Of a stretch of DNA of 64,000 bases, positions 1-8,655 are shown piece by piece. A program made the position numbers and the translations under genes. The stretch's first letter is position 1, and each line of letters starts with the position of its first letter. The DNA comes from Altererythrobacter sp. CAU 1644. GTDB taxonomy: Bacteria; Pseudomonadota; Alphaproteobacteria; Sphingomonadales; Sphingomonadaceae. Under the pieces are notes generated by a model, which worked only from the letters and a program-made list of their open reading frames with translations, was not told where the DNA came from and did not search any database. The stretch is from positions 3,042,352-3,106,351 of the forward strand of contig NZ_CP121106.1 in NCBI RefSeq assembly GCF_029623755.1, in the 5' to 3' direction.

Positions 1-804
1 GGCGTCCAGCGTTCGTAGCAATTCGCTCGTCACGCTCCCCAGGGTAGCTTGGCGGAACCCGCTAGTGCCATGGCTGCCGAGAACCACCAGGGTGGCGGAG
101 GGATCTCGTCCGTGGGCCGATATCTCGCGGGCGAAGGCTTCATGCGTCCCACCCTGCACCAGCCGCGAAGTGGCATTGCCGAGCTTTGGCGAGCGTTGAA
201 CAAGCTCAGCCATAAAGGCATCGAGACGCTTCGCCTCGCCTGCTTCCACCTCGTCCCGCACATATTCGTCCCGCTGGAATCCGGCGAAGGGTACATGCCA
301 AGCGTGAACCACATGGATACGGGTATCGGGAAACAGCCTTGCGGCTTCGATGATCGCGTGGGCCGACGCTGGGGAAAAATCGGTACCCACCACGATATGA
401 CCGTAGGGCGCTCTAGCCCTATGTTTGACAACCAAAGTGGGGCATTCGGTTTGACGCAGAATGAAATCGACCGCAGTTCCGAGGAAAAAGTCACCGAGCG
501 TGTTGTACCGCGCCGGTCCCAGCAGCAGCATGTATGTGTCATCCGACTGCGCAGCTCGCGCAATGGCTCTGGGTGGCGATCCTTCCGGGAACTCGAATTC
601 GGTCGGGCAAGAGGTTTCTCCGACCGTCCGTGACATGCGCTCTTCGAGGTAGCCCCAATCGGCCTTGTCGGCGTCGATGTGGTCGAGTGCGTGGATAGCT
701 TTCAACCCAAGTCCATGCTGCTGGCATAGCTGCAGTGCCCGATCGATGGCACGGTCGGCCCTCGGGCTGAAATCGGTGGCGACGACAATCTTGGGGGACG
801 GCAT
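1..804 (-). CDS. Tandem universal stress protein (UspA), 3' end cut by window edge
   Basis: Reading leftward from the ATG at 802-804 gives an open frame of 268 codons that runs off the left edge, so the C-terminus is missing. Two Usp-type Rossmann domains are visible: residues about 1-135 (opening MPSPKIVVATDFS) and about 136-268 (opening with GHIVVGTDFSPAS). The second carries the ATP-binding pattern G-x2-G-x9-G-S (GSHGTSG...LGS). The equivalent stretch in the first domain is degenerate, so probably only one half binds nucleotide. Family knowledge: Usp proteins are cytoplasmic and induced by stress or starvation. The gene diverges from the downstream amidotransferase across about 217 bases. 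The fold is clear; the specific role is unknown. Confidence 0.85.
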   Translation of the reverse strand, partial: MPSPKIVVATDFSPRADRAIDRALQLCQQHGLGLKAIHALDHIDADKADWGYLEERMSRTVGETSCPTEFEFPEGSPPRAIARAAQSDDTYMLLLGPARYNTLGDFFLGTAVDFILRQTECPTLVVKHRARAPYGHIVVGTDFSPASAHAIIEAARLFPDTRIHVVHAWHVPFAGFQRDEYVRDEVEAGEAKRLDAFMAELVQRSPKLGNATSRLVQGGTHEAFAREISAHGRDPSATLVVLGSHGTSGFRQATLGSVTSELLRTLDA

Positions 805-1021
805 TTCACAGCTCCGTAGCAGAAAATGGGGGTAAATTGACTATACCTTACTGCGATTAATTCGCAATTGCATTTAATTCACCGAACCCCAGATCTGCTC
901 GCGTGATGCAGAAGCTGTGCACCCGGTCGTTTGTGTTGCAAAAGCCCATTCCGCTGGGGCCGGACATCTAATTCAGAGAAAGCACTTGCCAATCGCCTGG
1001 TCTCATCCGACTAGGCGCCCC

Positions 1022-2923
1022 ATGTGCGGCATAGCTGGATGGTACAGGCGGCAAGGCAGGCCGGTCGAGCAGGCGGATATCACCCGCGCATGCGATACCA
1101 TCATCCACCGCGGTCCCGACGATAGCGGCGTCCACATCGACCGTGATTTCGGTTTCGGAATGCGCCGCCTCTCGATCATCGACCTTGAGGGTGGGCACCA
1201 GCCGATCTTCTCAGAAGATGGCCGCTGGGCGATCACGTACAACGGCGAGATTTACAACCACCCTGAACTGCGCGCTGAGCTCGACGCATGGGGTTGGAAA
1301 TTTCGCACCAACAGTGACACCGAGACTCTGCTCGCCGCCTATGTCCGATGGGGTGACGACGCTTGGTCGAAGCTCGAGGGCATGTATGGCGTTGCGATCT
1401 GGGATGCCAAGGAACGTCGGCTGACGCTCGCGCGCGACCCGCTGGGGATCAAGCCGCTCTACTATTCCCTCCAGCAGGGTGGAATCGCCTGGGGGAGCGA
1501 AATCCGCACTATCCGGACCATCCCCGGCCACGAATTCAGTATCCGCGCACGCGGCGTGCATGACTTCTTCATGTTCGGCCATATCGGCAAGCCGCGTACG
1601 ATCTGGAACGAGGTCCAGAGCCTTGAGCCCGGCCATGTCCTGCACATCGGCGCTGAGGGCGAGCCCGAGATCAGGCGCTTCTGGCATCCACGCTTCGAAG
1701 CCCGCCACGACCTGAGCGAGGCGCAGTGGATCGAGGCGACGCGCGAAGAGTTCATGGCGACCGTCAAGCGCCACATGCTCGCCGATGTCACGGTCGGCGC
1801 ATTTTTATCCGGCGGGGTGGATTCGAGTGCGGTCGTCGCTGCCATGGCGAGTCATGCAAGCGCGCCGATCAAGGCCTTCACCATGGGCTTTCCCGGCACC
1901 TCGATCGACGAGACCGACGCAGCGGCGCGTATCGCCAAACATCTCGGCTGCGAACACATCATCCTGCCGCTCGAGCCGCAGGACGCAGGCATGATGCTGC
2001 CGCAGGTGCAAGCGAGCCACGACGAGCCCTGCGCTGCCACTGCGGCGGTACCGGTGTGGCACCTGTCAAAGCTCGCCGCCGAGCACGTGAAGGTAGTTCT
2101 GTGCGGTGAAGGTTCGGACGAGATTTTTGCCGGTTACAAGCGGCAGCGCACCGCCCTCGCCGCCGCTCGCAGCGCGCCGTATCTTCGCGCACTTGCGCCA
2201 CTGATTGCAGGTCTGGAACGTATTCCCTTCGGATCGAAGCGGCTCAACTACCTGCGCCAGAACGCACGCCGGTTCCGCATGTCGGCGATGCTCGACAGCA
2301 ATTTTCAACGCTTTTTCCAGGGTACGCAAATTTCGACCCCGTGGGTGCGCGAGGAACTCTACCAGCGGGGTTTCTACGAACGGCAAGAGACGGAGAAGCC
2401 CTTCGCCGCGCTCGAAGCCGAGTATTTCGGCTGGCCGGGCGCACGCGACATGCACCCGCTTGACCAGTTCATGCTGGCCGATCTTACCGTCCACATGCCC
2501 TCTTCCCTGCTCAACCGCACCGATCGCGGCAGCATGGCGCATTCGCTCGAGGCGCGTGTGCCATTCCTCAGCCACAAGTTCGTCGACTGGTCGCTTACGA
2601 TGCCGCGCGAGATGAAGCTGCACGGCAAGACCGGCAAATACGCGCTGCGCAAGGCAATCGAGCCGTGGCTGTTCGAAGGCGCGATCGACAATCGCAAACT
2701 CGGATTCCAGCTCCCATTTGCCGAATGGTTCAGCGGCGGTTTCAGCAGCTTCGCACAGGAAGCGTGGAACGGCAGCGGCGCATCGCAGGCGGGCTACCTC
2801 GACAATCAGGCGGTAGAGAAGCTGTTCGCCGAACACGGCGCAGGCCTCGCCAATCACGGGCGCATCCTCTACGCGATCGCCATGTTCTCCATCTGGTGGG
2901 ACCAGAATATCGATGCTCGCTGA
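1022..2923 (+). CDS. asnB: Asparagine synthase (glutamine-hydrolysing)-like amidotransferase
   Basis: A 633-residue class II glutamine amidotransferase fused to an ATP-pyrophosphatase synthetase domain. An upstream in-frame ATG at 917 exists, but the ATG at 1022 gives MCGIAGW, placing the obligatory catalytic Cys at position 2, so that start is used. The glutaminase domain covers about 1-210. The PP-loop SGGVDSS is at residues 263-269 and opens the synthetase domain, with a later RTDRGSMAHSLEARVPF segment typical of AsnB. Length exceeds E. coli AsnB (about 554) and is closer to amidotransferases of exopolysaccharide or exosortase loci. It overlaps the following GMC oxidoreductase gene by 11 bases, implying a two-gene unit, so it may modify a cell-surface or secondary product rather than make free asparagine. 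Confidence 0.9.
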   Translation: MCGIAGWYRRQGRPVEQADITRACDTIIHRGPDDSGVHIDRDFGFGMRRLSIIDLEGGHQPIFSEDGRWAITYNGEIYNHPELRAELDAWGWKFRTNSDTETLLAAYVRWGDDAWSKLEGMYGVAIWDAKERRLTLARDPLGIKPLYYSLQQGGIAWGSEIRTIRTIPGHEFSIRARGVHDFFMFGHIGKPRTIWNEVQSLEPGHVLHIGAEGEPEIRRFWHPRFEARHDLSEAQWIEATREEFMATVKRHMLADVTVGAFLSGGVDSSAVVAAMASHASAPIKAFTMGFPGTSIDETDAAARIAKHLGCEHIILPLEPQDAGMMLPQVQASHDEPCAATAAVPVWHLSKLAAEHVKVVLCGEGSDEIFAGYKRQRTALAAARSAPYLRALAPLIAGLERIPFGSKRLNYLRQNARRFRMSAMLDSNFQRFFQGTQISTPWVREELYQRGFYERQETEKPFAALEAEYFGWPGARDMHPLDQFMLADLTVHMPSSLLNRTDRGSMAHSLEARVPFLSHKFVDWSLTMPREMKLHGKTGKYALRKAIEPWLFEGAIDNRKLGFQLPFAEWFSGGFSSFAQEAWNGSGASQAGYLDNQAVEKLFAEHGAGLANHGRILYAIAMFSIWWDQNIDAR

Positions 2924-4517
2924 CCTCGCCCAAGATCCCCAGGCCGCCGACAAGCCATTCGACGTCGCCATCATCGGCGCGGGCGCAGCGGGCGTATCTA
3001 TCGCGCGCGAACTGATGCGCGGCGGGCACAAGGTATGCCTTGCCGAGAGCGGAGGTCTCGACTTCGAAGAGCGCACACAGGCGCTCTACAAGGGTCAGAA
3101 CATCGGCCACGAGTATTACGACCTCGACGAGGCGCGGCTGCGATTTTTCGGCGGGACGGTGTCGATCTGGGGTGGGCGCTGCGCGCTGCTCGACGAAATC
3201 GACTTCCGAAAGCGCGACTGGGTTCCGCATTCGGGCTGGCCCATCACCCGCGACGACGTGATGCCGTGGTACCGCAAGGCGCAGGAGATCTTCGAGATCG
3301 GCGAGTTCGCTTGGGACGATGCTTATCGCCTTTGCGGCATTCCCGACCAGGGGTTCGATCCGGAACGGCTGGCGACCGATTTGTGGCGATTCGACGAGGC
3401 GACTGAACGCTTTGCCGCCTCTCGCGCCAAGGATTTGATCGACGCCCCGAACCTCACCATCCTACTCCACGCCAATGCCACCCGCATCCAAGCGAGTGAG
3501 AACGGTGCCCGCGTCGAGCATGTCGATGTGAGCACGCTCGATGGGCGCAAGGCGACAATCAAGGCGAAGCACTTCGTCATCGCCTGCGGCGCGATCGAGA
3601 ATGTTCGCCTGATGCTCGCTTCGGACGACGTGATTACAGGGGGGATCGGCAATGCGAACGACCAGCTAGGTCGCTTTTTCATGGAACATCCCACCGGACG
3701 TATCGGCAAGGTCGAGACCGACAAGCCCTTCGACCTGTGGGCTGCCTACCAGAAACGCTTCATGCCTTCCGGCCCGCCCCTCGCCCCTGTTCTGCGTATG
3801 GCCGACGCGGTGCAGGAAGCTGAAGGTGCGCTCAATTCGATCGTCACCTTCAAGCTACAACGACCGCCGGAGAAGGGCGTCGCGCTTGGGAACAAGCTCT
3901 ATCACGACATCAAGCATTCACTGAACCCCGACCGAAAGGGCCGCGCGCTCGACCATATATACCGTGGGCTTCGCGCGTGGTTTCACAAGAATGTGCGCGA
4001 GCGTGTCGAGAAGACCATGGCCAATCGGGGCATGACAGGGCTCTACATGATCATTCGCGGCGAGCAGGCGCCCAATCCCGACAGCCGCATCGTGCTGTCG
4101 GGCGAGCGCGACGAACTGGGGATGCGGAAAGCCAACCTCAACTGGCAGCTCGACCCGCTCGACAAACACACCGCGCGGATATTCACACGCATCTTCGACG
4201 AAGAACTGTCCCGGCTGGGGCGCGGATCGGTCACTCCCACCGAGTGGATCAACGAAGCCGGCAACGATTGGCCGGTCGATCCCACGGTCGGCAACCACCC
4301 CATCGCGGGCTATCACCACATGGGGGGTACCCGCATGAGCGATGATCCAAAAAGTGGCGTCGTCGATGCCGATTGCCGGGTTCATGGCATCGCCAATCTG
4401 CACATCGCGGGCAGCTCGACTTTCTCGACTGCCGGTTGGGCCAACCCGACATTTACATTGGTCGCGCTTGCGTTGCGCCTCGCGGACAAGCTCGACCGGG
4501 ATTTGAAGGAAGCCTAA
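2913..4517 (+). CDS. GMC-family FAD-dependent oxidoreductase
   Basis: A 534-residue flavoprotein of the glucose-methanol-choline oxidoreductase superfamily. The N-terminal dinucleotide motif GAGAAG sits at residues 22-27. A FFGGTVSIWGGRC segment resembles the FAD-covering loop. The C-terminal part has HHMGGTRMSDDP and ends with AGSSTFSTAGWANPTFT, the usual GMC C-terminal signature. No signal peptide or membrane segment is visible, so it is probably cytoplasmic. The start ATG lies inside the 3' end of the amidotransferase gene (11-base overlap), indicating translational coupling and a shared pathway. GMC members oxidise alcohols or sugars; the substrate cannot be read from the sequence. It is not a close match to choline dehydrogenase BetA. 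Confidence 0.85.
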   Translation: MLADLAQDPQAADKPFDVAIIGAGAAGVSIARELMRGGHKVCLAESGGLDFEERTQALYKGQNIGHEYYDLDEARLRFFGGTVSIWGGRCALLDEIDFRKRDWVPHSGWPITRDDVMPWYRKAQEIFEIGEFAWDDAYRLCGIPDQGFDPERLATDLWRFDEATERFAASRAKDLIDAPNLTILLHANATRIQASENGARVEHVDVSTLDGRKATIKAKHFVIACGAIENVRLMLASDDVITGGIGNANDQLGRFFMEHPTGRIGKVETDKPFDLWAAYQKRFMPSGPPLAPVLRMADAVQEAEGALNSIVTFKLQRPPEKGVALGNKLYHDIKHSLNPDRKGRALDHIYRGLRAWFHKNVRERVEKTMANRGMTGLYMIIRGEQAPNPDSRIVLSGERDELGMRKANLNWQLDPLDKHTARIFTRIFDEELSRLGRGSVTPTEWINEAGNDWPVDPTVGNHPIAGYHHMGGTRMSDDPKSGVVDADCRVHGIANLHIAGSSTFSTAGWANPTFTLVALALRLADKLDRDLKEA

Positions 4518-4683
4518 CGCTTTTAACCTTTGATATGGGCGCGCGAACCCGCCTCTCGACCCATCGCAAGCCTGGTGCGCCCAACCCCACTAACCTTGAC
4601 CGTTGAGGTGGAATTAAGGCCAATCGCACAGTCACGACTTGTCACCGAGGGGGCGACAATCGTTCAGACTTGAAAGGTCGCAA

Positions 4684-5142
4684 ATGAGGAAATCTACCAT
4701 TTTGGGTTCTGCGGCAATCTCCGCCGTGGCCACATTGGGTGCTGCTGCTATTGCGCAGGAAGCGCCGGAAGCCGCACCGGAAACCGAGGTCGAAGTCGAA
4801 GAGACGCAAGCCAATGGCGCGATCGTTACCCGCGAGGTCATTACCGAAGAGCGCGATGTCTTCGACGAGAACGGCGATCCGGTCGTTGACGAGGCCGGCC
4901 AGCCAGTCACCGAAACCGTGGAGACCGGTTGGCAGCAGACCGTCGAGACGCCTTCGGGCAACATTCACACGATCACCAAGGAAGACGGCAGCCGTGCGGT
5001 CGTAACCCACGAACGCCCGGAAAAGGTCGCGAAGCTGGAAAAGGCTGAGCGCCCTGCGAAGCCAGAGAAACCCGCCAAACCCGACCGCCCGGAAAAGCCC
5101 GAGAAACCGCAGAAGCCGGACAAGCCCGGTCGGCCGAACTGA
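4684..5142 (+). CDS. Small secreted protein with Lys-Pro-Glu-rich C-terminal tail
   Basis: A 152-residue protein of no recognised family. A signal peptide (MRKSTILGSA...AAIA, cleavage near residue 24) precedes an acidic segment and a middle region predicting beta structure with TVET/ITKEDGS repeats. The last 45 residues are built of PEK/KPEKP/KPDRP units. The ATG at 4684 was preferred over an in-frame ATG at 4639 because it begins the signal peptide directly and has GAAAGG eight bases upstream. The tail resembles extended periplasmic or cell-wall-spanning Pro/Lys repeats. It stands alone between the GMC gene and an outer-membrane protein gene. Function unknown. Confidence 0.75.
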   Translation: MRKSTILGSAAISAVATLGAAAIAQEAPEAAPETEVEVEETQANGAIVTREVITEERDVFDENGDPVVDEAGQPVTETVETGWQQTVETPSGNIHTITKEDGSRAVVTHERPEKVAKLEKAERPAKPEKPAKPDRPEKPEKPQKPDKPGRPN

Positions 5143-5243
5143 TCAACTGCTAATTCGCTAATCTGGATAGGGTGCCGCGCATATCACTGGGGTCCATGCG
5201 CGGCACCCATCATTCGACCCCAATGGGTTCAGGAAAGTTCGTC

Positions 5244-6035
5244 ATGCCACATCCCTATCGTTCCCTGGCCTATCGTTCCCTGGCCGTCGCCGGGCTGGTG
5301 CCGTTAGCACTGCTTGCCTCGCCTGCCAGTGCGCAAGGTGAGGTCACGCTCAGCACAGGGATCGACTATTCGTCGGGTGACTATGGCGATGTCGAAGACA
5401 CCGATATGCTCGCCATCCCCTTCGCCGTGAAATACGATTCCGGCAGCTTCTACCTCAAGGCATCGATCCCCTATCTCGACGTCGAAGGCCCCTCGGGCGT
5501 CATTCCTGGCGACGGGGGCGCCACACCGGGCGCACCCGGAGGTGCCGTGACCTCGCGCAGCGGCCTGGGCGATCTGTGGCTCACCGCCGGCTATTCCATG
5601 CCGATCGCCGAGGGAACGTGGTTCGATGCTGTCGGCAAGGCCAAGCTGCCGACCGCATCGGAGAGCAAGTTCCTTGGTACCGGCAGCACCGATTTCACCG
5701 CGCAGGGCGAGGTACTTCACATGATCGGGCCAATGAGCGTCGCGGCCTATGGCGGCCGCCGTTTCAACGGGTCGAGCGATGTGTTCGATCTGCGTGACAC
5801 CTGGCTCGCAGGCGCAGGCGTCTATCTCTCCGCCAACCGCGCAATGCTGGGCCTCGATTACGACTGGCGCGAGGGGTCGACCGCAACTTCGCCCGACATC
5901 AGCGAACTGACCGGATCCATCACCTACAAGCTGACCGATGCACTGCGGCTGCAAGGTTATGGCTACACCGGGCTGGCCGATGGCAGCCCCGATATCGGCG
6001 GCGGTCTACAGGTGCTGGTGACGCTGGGGCAGTAG
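5244..6035 (+). CDS. Outer-membrane beta-barrel-like protein
   Basis: A 263-residue predicted exported protein. An N-terminal signal peptide ends near residue 30 (ASPASA|QGEV). The rest consists of alternating hydrophobic strands with GDLWLTAGYSMP, TDFTAQGEV and LRLQGYGYTGLADGS, as in transporter-like or MetA-pathway-type outer-membrane barrels. It ends in a polar-aromatic poor strand (QVLVTLGQ), so a classic C-terminal Phe is absent. The start is placed at the ATG at 5244 because AGGAAAG lies seven bases upstream; an in-frame ATG at 5172 gives a long non-signal extension. The signal peptide contains an exact 15-base tandem duplication (separate entry). Function unknown. Confidence 0.75.
   Translation: MPHPYRSLAYRSLAVAGLVPLALLASPASAQGEVTLSTGIDYSSGDYGDVEDTDMLAIPFAVKYDSGSFYLKASIPYLDVEGPSGVIPGDGGATPGAPGGAVTSRSGLGDLWLTAGYSMPIAEGTWFDAVGKAKLPTASESKFLGTGSTDFTAQGEVLHMIGPMSVAAYGGRRFNGSSDVFDLRDTWLAGAGVYLSANRAMLGLDYDWREGSTATSPDISELTGSITYKLTDALRLQGYGYTGLADGSPDIGGGLQVLVTLGQ
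5256..5285 (+). repeat. 15-bp exact tandem duplication in a signal peptide
   Basis: TATCGTTCCCTGGCC occurs twice head to tail (5256-5270 and 5271-5285), adding YRSLA to the n-region of the outer-membrane protein's signal peptide. It is in frame and exact, suggesting a recent slippage event. Confidence 0.9.
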
Positions 6036-6068
6036 GACAACTCCAACGCGTCGATTGCGTCCACTCGA

Positions 6069-7274
6069 CTAACGCAAACTCACCACATTGTCGGCTTCTG
6101 GCCGCTGGCGGCTGCCATCGTAAAGGCTCGCCATCGGTTCGTCGCTGACGATCACCTGCTCGGCATCGCCAAAGCCGTTGAAGCCGGTCTTCATGGCCGC
6201 ACCATAAGCACCGAGCATGCCGATCTCGATATAGTCGCCGGCCTGGATGTCCGAGGGCAGCGGGAACGGCCCCTTCATGTAATCGGCATCGTCGCAGGTC
6301 GGTCCGTAGAAGGCGAAATCCGCGTCGGGATCGCGCAGATCGTCCTCGAGCGCGCGCACCGGAAAACGCCAGCCGACATGGGCGGCGTCGTAGAGCGCAC
6401 CATAGGCGCCGTCGTTGATGTACAGCTCCTCGCCGCGCCGACGCTCCACCCGCACGATCATCGAGGAGTATTCAGCGCTTAGCGCCCTGCCCGGCTCGCA
6501 CCACAGCTCCGCATTGTAGGCGATCGGCAGCGCATAGAAGTGCTGGTGGATGATCTGGAAGTAATCCTCCAGCGGAGGAGGCTCGAGCTCGGGATACCAG
6601 CTCGGGAAACCGCCGCCGACATCGACCATGTCGATCACCACCGAAGCCTCGGCAATTGCAGCGCGGGTGCGATCGAGCGCCTGGACATAGGCGAACGGGC
6701 TCATGGCCTGGCTACCGACATGGAAGCACACGCCCAGCCAGTCGCAATGCTGGCGGGTCTGCTGGAGCAGTTGTGGCGCCTCGAGCAGGTCGCAGCCGAA
6801 CTTGCTGGCGAGCGAAAGCTCGGAATACTCACTCGACACGCGCAGACGCACTGCGAGGCGTAGGTCGCCCGCCTCTTCGCCCGTCTCAGGATCGCGACAG
6901 GCGTCGACGATCTTCTCCAGTTCCTCGATGCTGTCGAGGCTGAAGGTCTTCACGCCATGCTGGTGATAGGCCTCGCGGATCGCCGCCGGCGTCTTGATCG
7001 GGTGCATGAAGCACAGCACGGCCTCAGGCAGGAGGCCGCGCACCAGCCGCACCTCGGCGATCGAGGCGACGTCGTAATGCGTAATGGCCGCTTCCCACAG
7101 CGTCTGGATCAGCTCAGGCGTGGGATTGGCCTTGACCGCATAGAGCGACTTGCCCGGAAACTTCTCGACGAAGAAGCGGGCGGCGCGCGCGGCGGCGTGC
7201 GGGCGATTGAGGATGACGGGTTCGTCCGGAGCGAGGTCGCGGACTACAGCCTTGGCATCGGGATAGATGTGCAA
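6069..7274 (-). CDS. odc: Ornithine/lysine decarboxylase, fold III (alanine racemase-like)
   Basis: A PLP enzyme of the eukaryotic-type ornithine decarboxylase family making putrescine for spermidine synthesis. Numbered from the TTG at 7274 (401 residues), the Schiff-base lysine is K48 in YAVKANPTP, CFHVGSQ lies near 185, the phosphate-binding GGGF near 220, and the catalytic cysteine is C327 in CDDADYM. No ATG fits. TTG 7274 gives MHIYPDAKAVV, the family-like N-terminus. TTG 7319 gives 15 more residues but would start inside the structured leader described separately. Downstream of nspC on the same strand with a 157-base gap, probably with its own polyamine-responsive control. Lysine as an alternative substrate cannot be excluded. 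Confidence 0.9.
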   Translation of the reverse strand: MHIYPDAKAVVRDLAPDEPVILNRPHAAARAARFFVEKFPGKSLYAVKANPTPELIQTLWEAAITHYDVASIAEVRLVRGLLPEAVLCFMHPIKTPAAIREAYHQHGVKTFSLDSIEELEKIVDACRDPETGEEAGDLRLAVRLRVSSEYSELSLASKFGCDLLEAPQLLQQTRQHCDWLGVCFHVGSQAMSPFAYVQALDRTRAAIAEASVVIDMVDVGGGFPSWYPELEPPPLEDYFQIIHQHFYALPIAYNAELWCEPGRALSAEYSSMIVRVERRRGEELYINDGAYGALYDAAHVGWRFPVRALEDDLRDPDADFAFYGPTCDDADYMKGPFPLPSDIQAGDYIEIGMLGAYGAAMKTGFNGFGDAEQVIVSDEPMASLYDGSRQRPEADNVVSLR

Positions 7275-7380
7275 CTCAAGGGACCCCCAAAACGGTTCGT
7301 TGAAACCATGAAACGACAAGCTGCCTTGCGGTTAGGAAGTCCCCTTGGGGCAGCGGAAGCGCGCATATAGGGCTTGCGAG
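7275..7380 (-). ncRNA. Candidate speF-type RNA leader of ornithine decarboxylase
   Basis: The bases just upstream of the decarboxylase start are strongly self-complementary on the minus strand. CCCCAAGGGGAC (around 7340-7352) can pair with GGGGGTCCCTTG just upstream of the TTG start (7277-7289), hiding the ribosome-binding region. A second hairpin forms from GGTT-TCAACG-AACC near 7293-7306. Established knowledge: a structured speF RNA motif lies upstream of ornithine decarboxylase genes in alphaproteobacteria. I infer this is a member from position and pairing; boundaries are approximate and I could not run a covariance search. Confidence 0.5.
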
Positions 7381-7476
7381 GTGAATCGCAAATGAAAAAT
7401 GGCGAAGATTGGCTCTTTCATGGCCTTAAGAGCGGATATCGCGGCACAAGGTTCCTTGGCAGGTCGCGGGGGCGCC

Positions 7477-8655
7477 TCAGCTCAACCGGTCGCGGAAGTC
7501 CTCGTAGTGGAATTCCTTCACCAGCTCGAGTGCATCGGTGTCGCTGTCCCACAGGTAAATCGAGGGCAATTGCACTCCGTTGAAGGTGTTGGTCTTCACC
7601 ATGGAGTAATGCGCCTGGTCGAGGAAGGCGAAGCGCGCGCCCGGCTCTGCAGGCACCGGCAGGCGGTAGTCGCCGATCACATCGCCCGCGAGGCATGACG
7701 GTCCGCCAAGGCGGATCGGGACGATATTCTCGTCTGCGAGTTCGCCCAGCATCGCCGGGCGATAAGGCGCTTCGATCACATCGGGCATATGGCAGGTCGC
7801 GGAAACATCGGTCACGCCGATGGGCATTTCGTTGAAGCCGGTGTCGAGCAGCGTGCCGACCAGAATGCCTGCATCGAGCGCCACCGCCTCGCCCGGTTCG
7901 AGATAGATCTCGGCGCCGGTGTCTTCCTTGGCGTCCTTGAGGAATTCCACCAGTTCCTGGCGCTGGTAATCGGCTCGGGTGATGTGATGACCGCCGCCCA
8001 TGTTGATCCACTTGAGCTTACCGAACCAGGGCTCGATTGCATCGAACACGCGGTCCCAGGTCAGCTGGAGCGGTTCGAGGTCCTGCTCGCACAGATTGTG
8101 GAAGTGAATCCCCTCGACGCCTTCCATATGCTCTTCGGTGAGCTGGTCTAGCGGGAATCCTAGCCGCGAACCGGGCGAGGATGGATCGTAACGCGGCACT
8201 TCGCCGGTCGGCACCTGTGGATTGATACGCAAGCCGACGTCGAAATCGCCGCCGGTCGTCTTGGCATGCTCGAGGATCAGCGCCGCGCGCTGCATCTGCC
8301 CGGGCGAGTTGAAGATCACATGGTCCGACAGGCGGCAGACTTCCTCCAGCTCGTCAGGCTTGTAGGCTGCCGAATAAGTCGCAATCTCGCCATCGTAGAA
8401 TTCGGATGCCAGCCGCGCTTCCCACAGGCCGGAGGTGCAGACGCCGTCCAGATACTCGCCGATAATCGGCGCGACCGACCACATCGAGAATGCCTTAAGC
8501 GCAGCGAGCACCTTGATGTCGGCGGCGTCGCGGATGTCGGCCAGCACCTGGCAATTGGCGCGCAGCTTCGCCGCATCGACCACGAATGCGGGGCTGTCGA
8601 CGCGATTGAGATCGAAATGGGCGAATGCGCCCGGATCACCGGCTCTGGTTTCCAT
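7477..8655 (-). CDS. nspC: Carboxynorspermidine/carboxyspermidine decarboxylase
   Basis: A 392-residue fold-III PLP decarboxylase that removes the carboxyl group of carboxyspermidine (or carboxynorspermidine), the last step of the aspartate-semialdehyde-dependent spermidine route. K54 in AALKAFSMW is the expected PLP lysine. GIHFHNLCEQ and NMGGGHHITR match the family, with EPGEAVAL and a C-terminal DQAHYSMVKTNTFNG segment. The start ATG overlaps the stop of the upstream macrodomain gene by one base (TGATG), so it is translationally coupled. With the dehydrogenase at 9187-10398 it forms the CANSDH/CANSDC pathway that replaces SpeD/SpeE. Confidence 0.93.
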   Translation of the reverse strand: METRAGDPGAFAHFDLNRVDSPAFVVDAAKLRANCQVLADIRDAADIKVLAALKAFSMWSVAPIIGEYLDGVCTSGLWEARLASEFYDGEIATYSAAYKPDELEEVCRLSDHVIFNSPGQMQRAALILEHAKTTGGDFDVGLRINPQVPTGEVPRYDPSSPGSRLGFPLDQLTEEHMEGVEGIHFHNLCEQDLEPLQLTWDRVFDAIEPWFGKLKWINMGGGHHITRADYQRQELVEFLKDAKEDTGAEIYLEPGEAVALDAGILVGTLLDTGFNEMPIGVTDVSATCHMPDVIEAPYRPAMLGELADENIVPIRLGGPSCLAGDVIGDYRLPVPAEPGARFAFLDQAHYSMVKTNTFNGVQLPSIYLWDSDTDALELVKEFHYEDFRDRLS

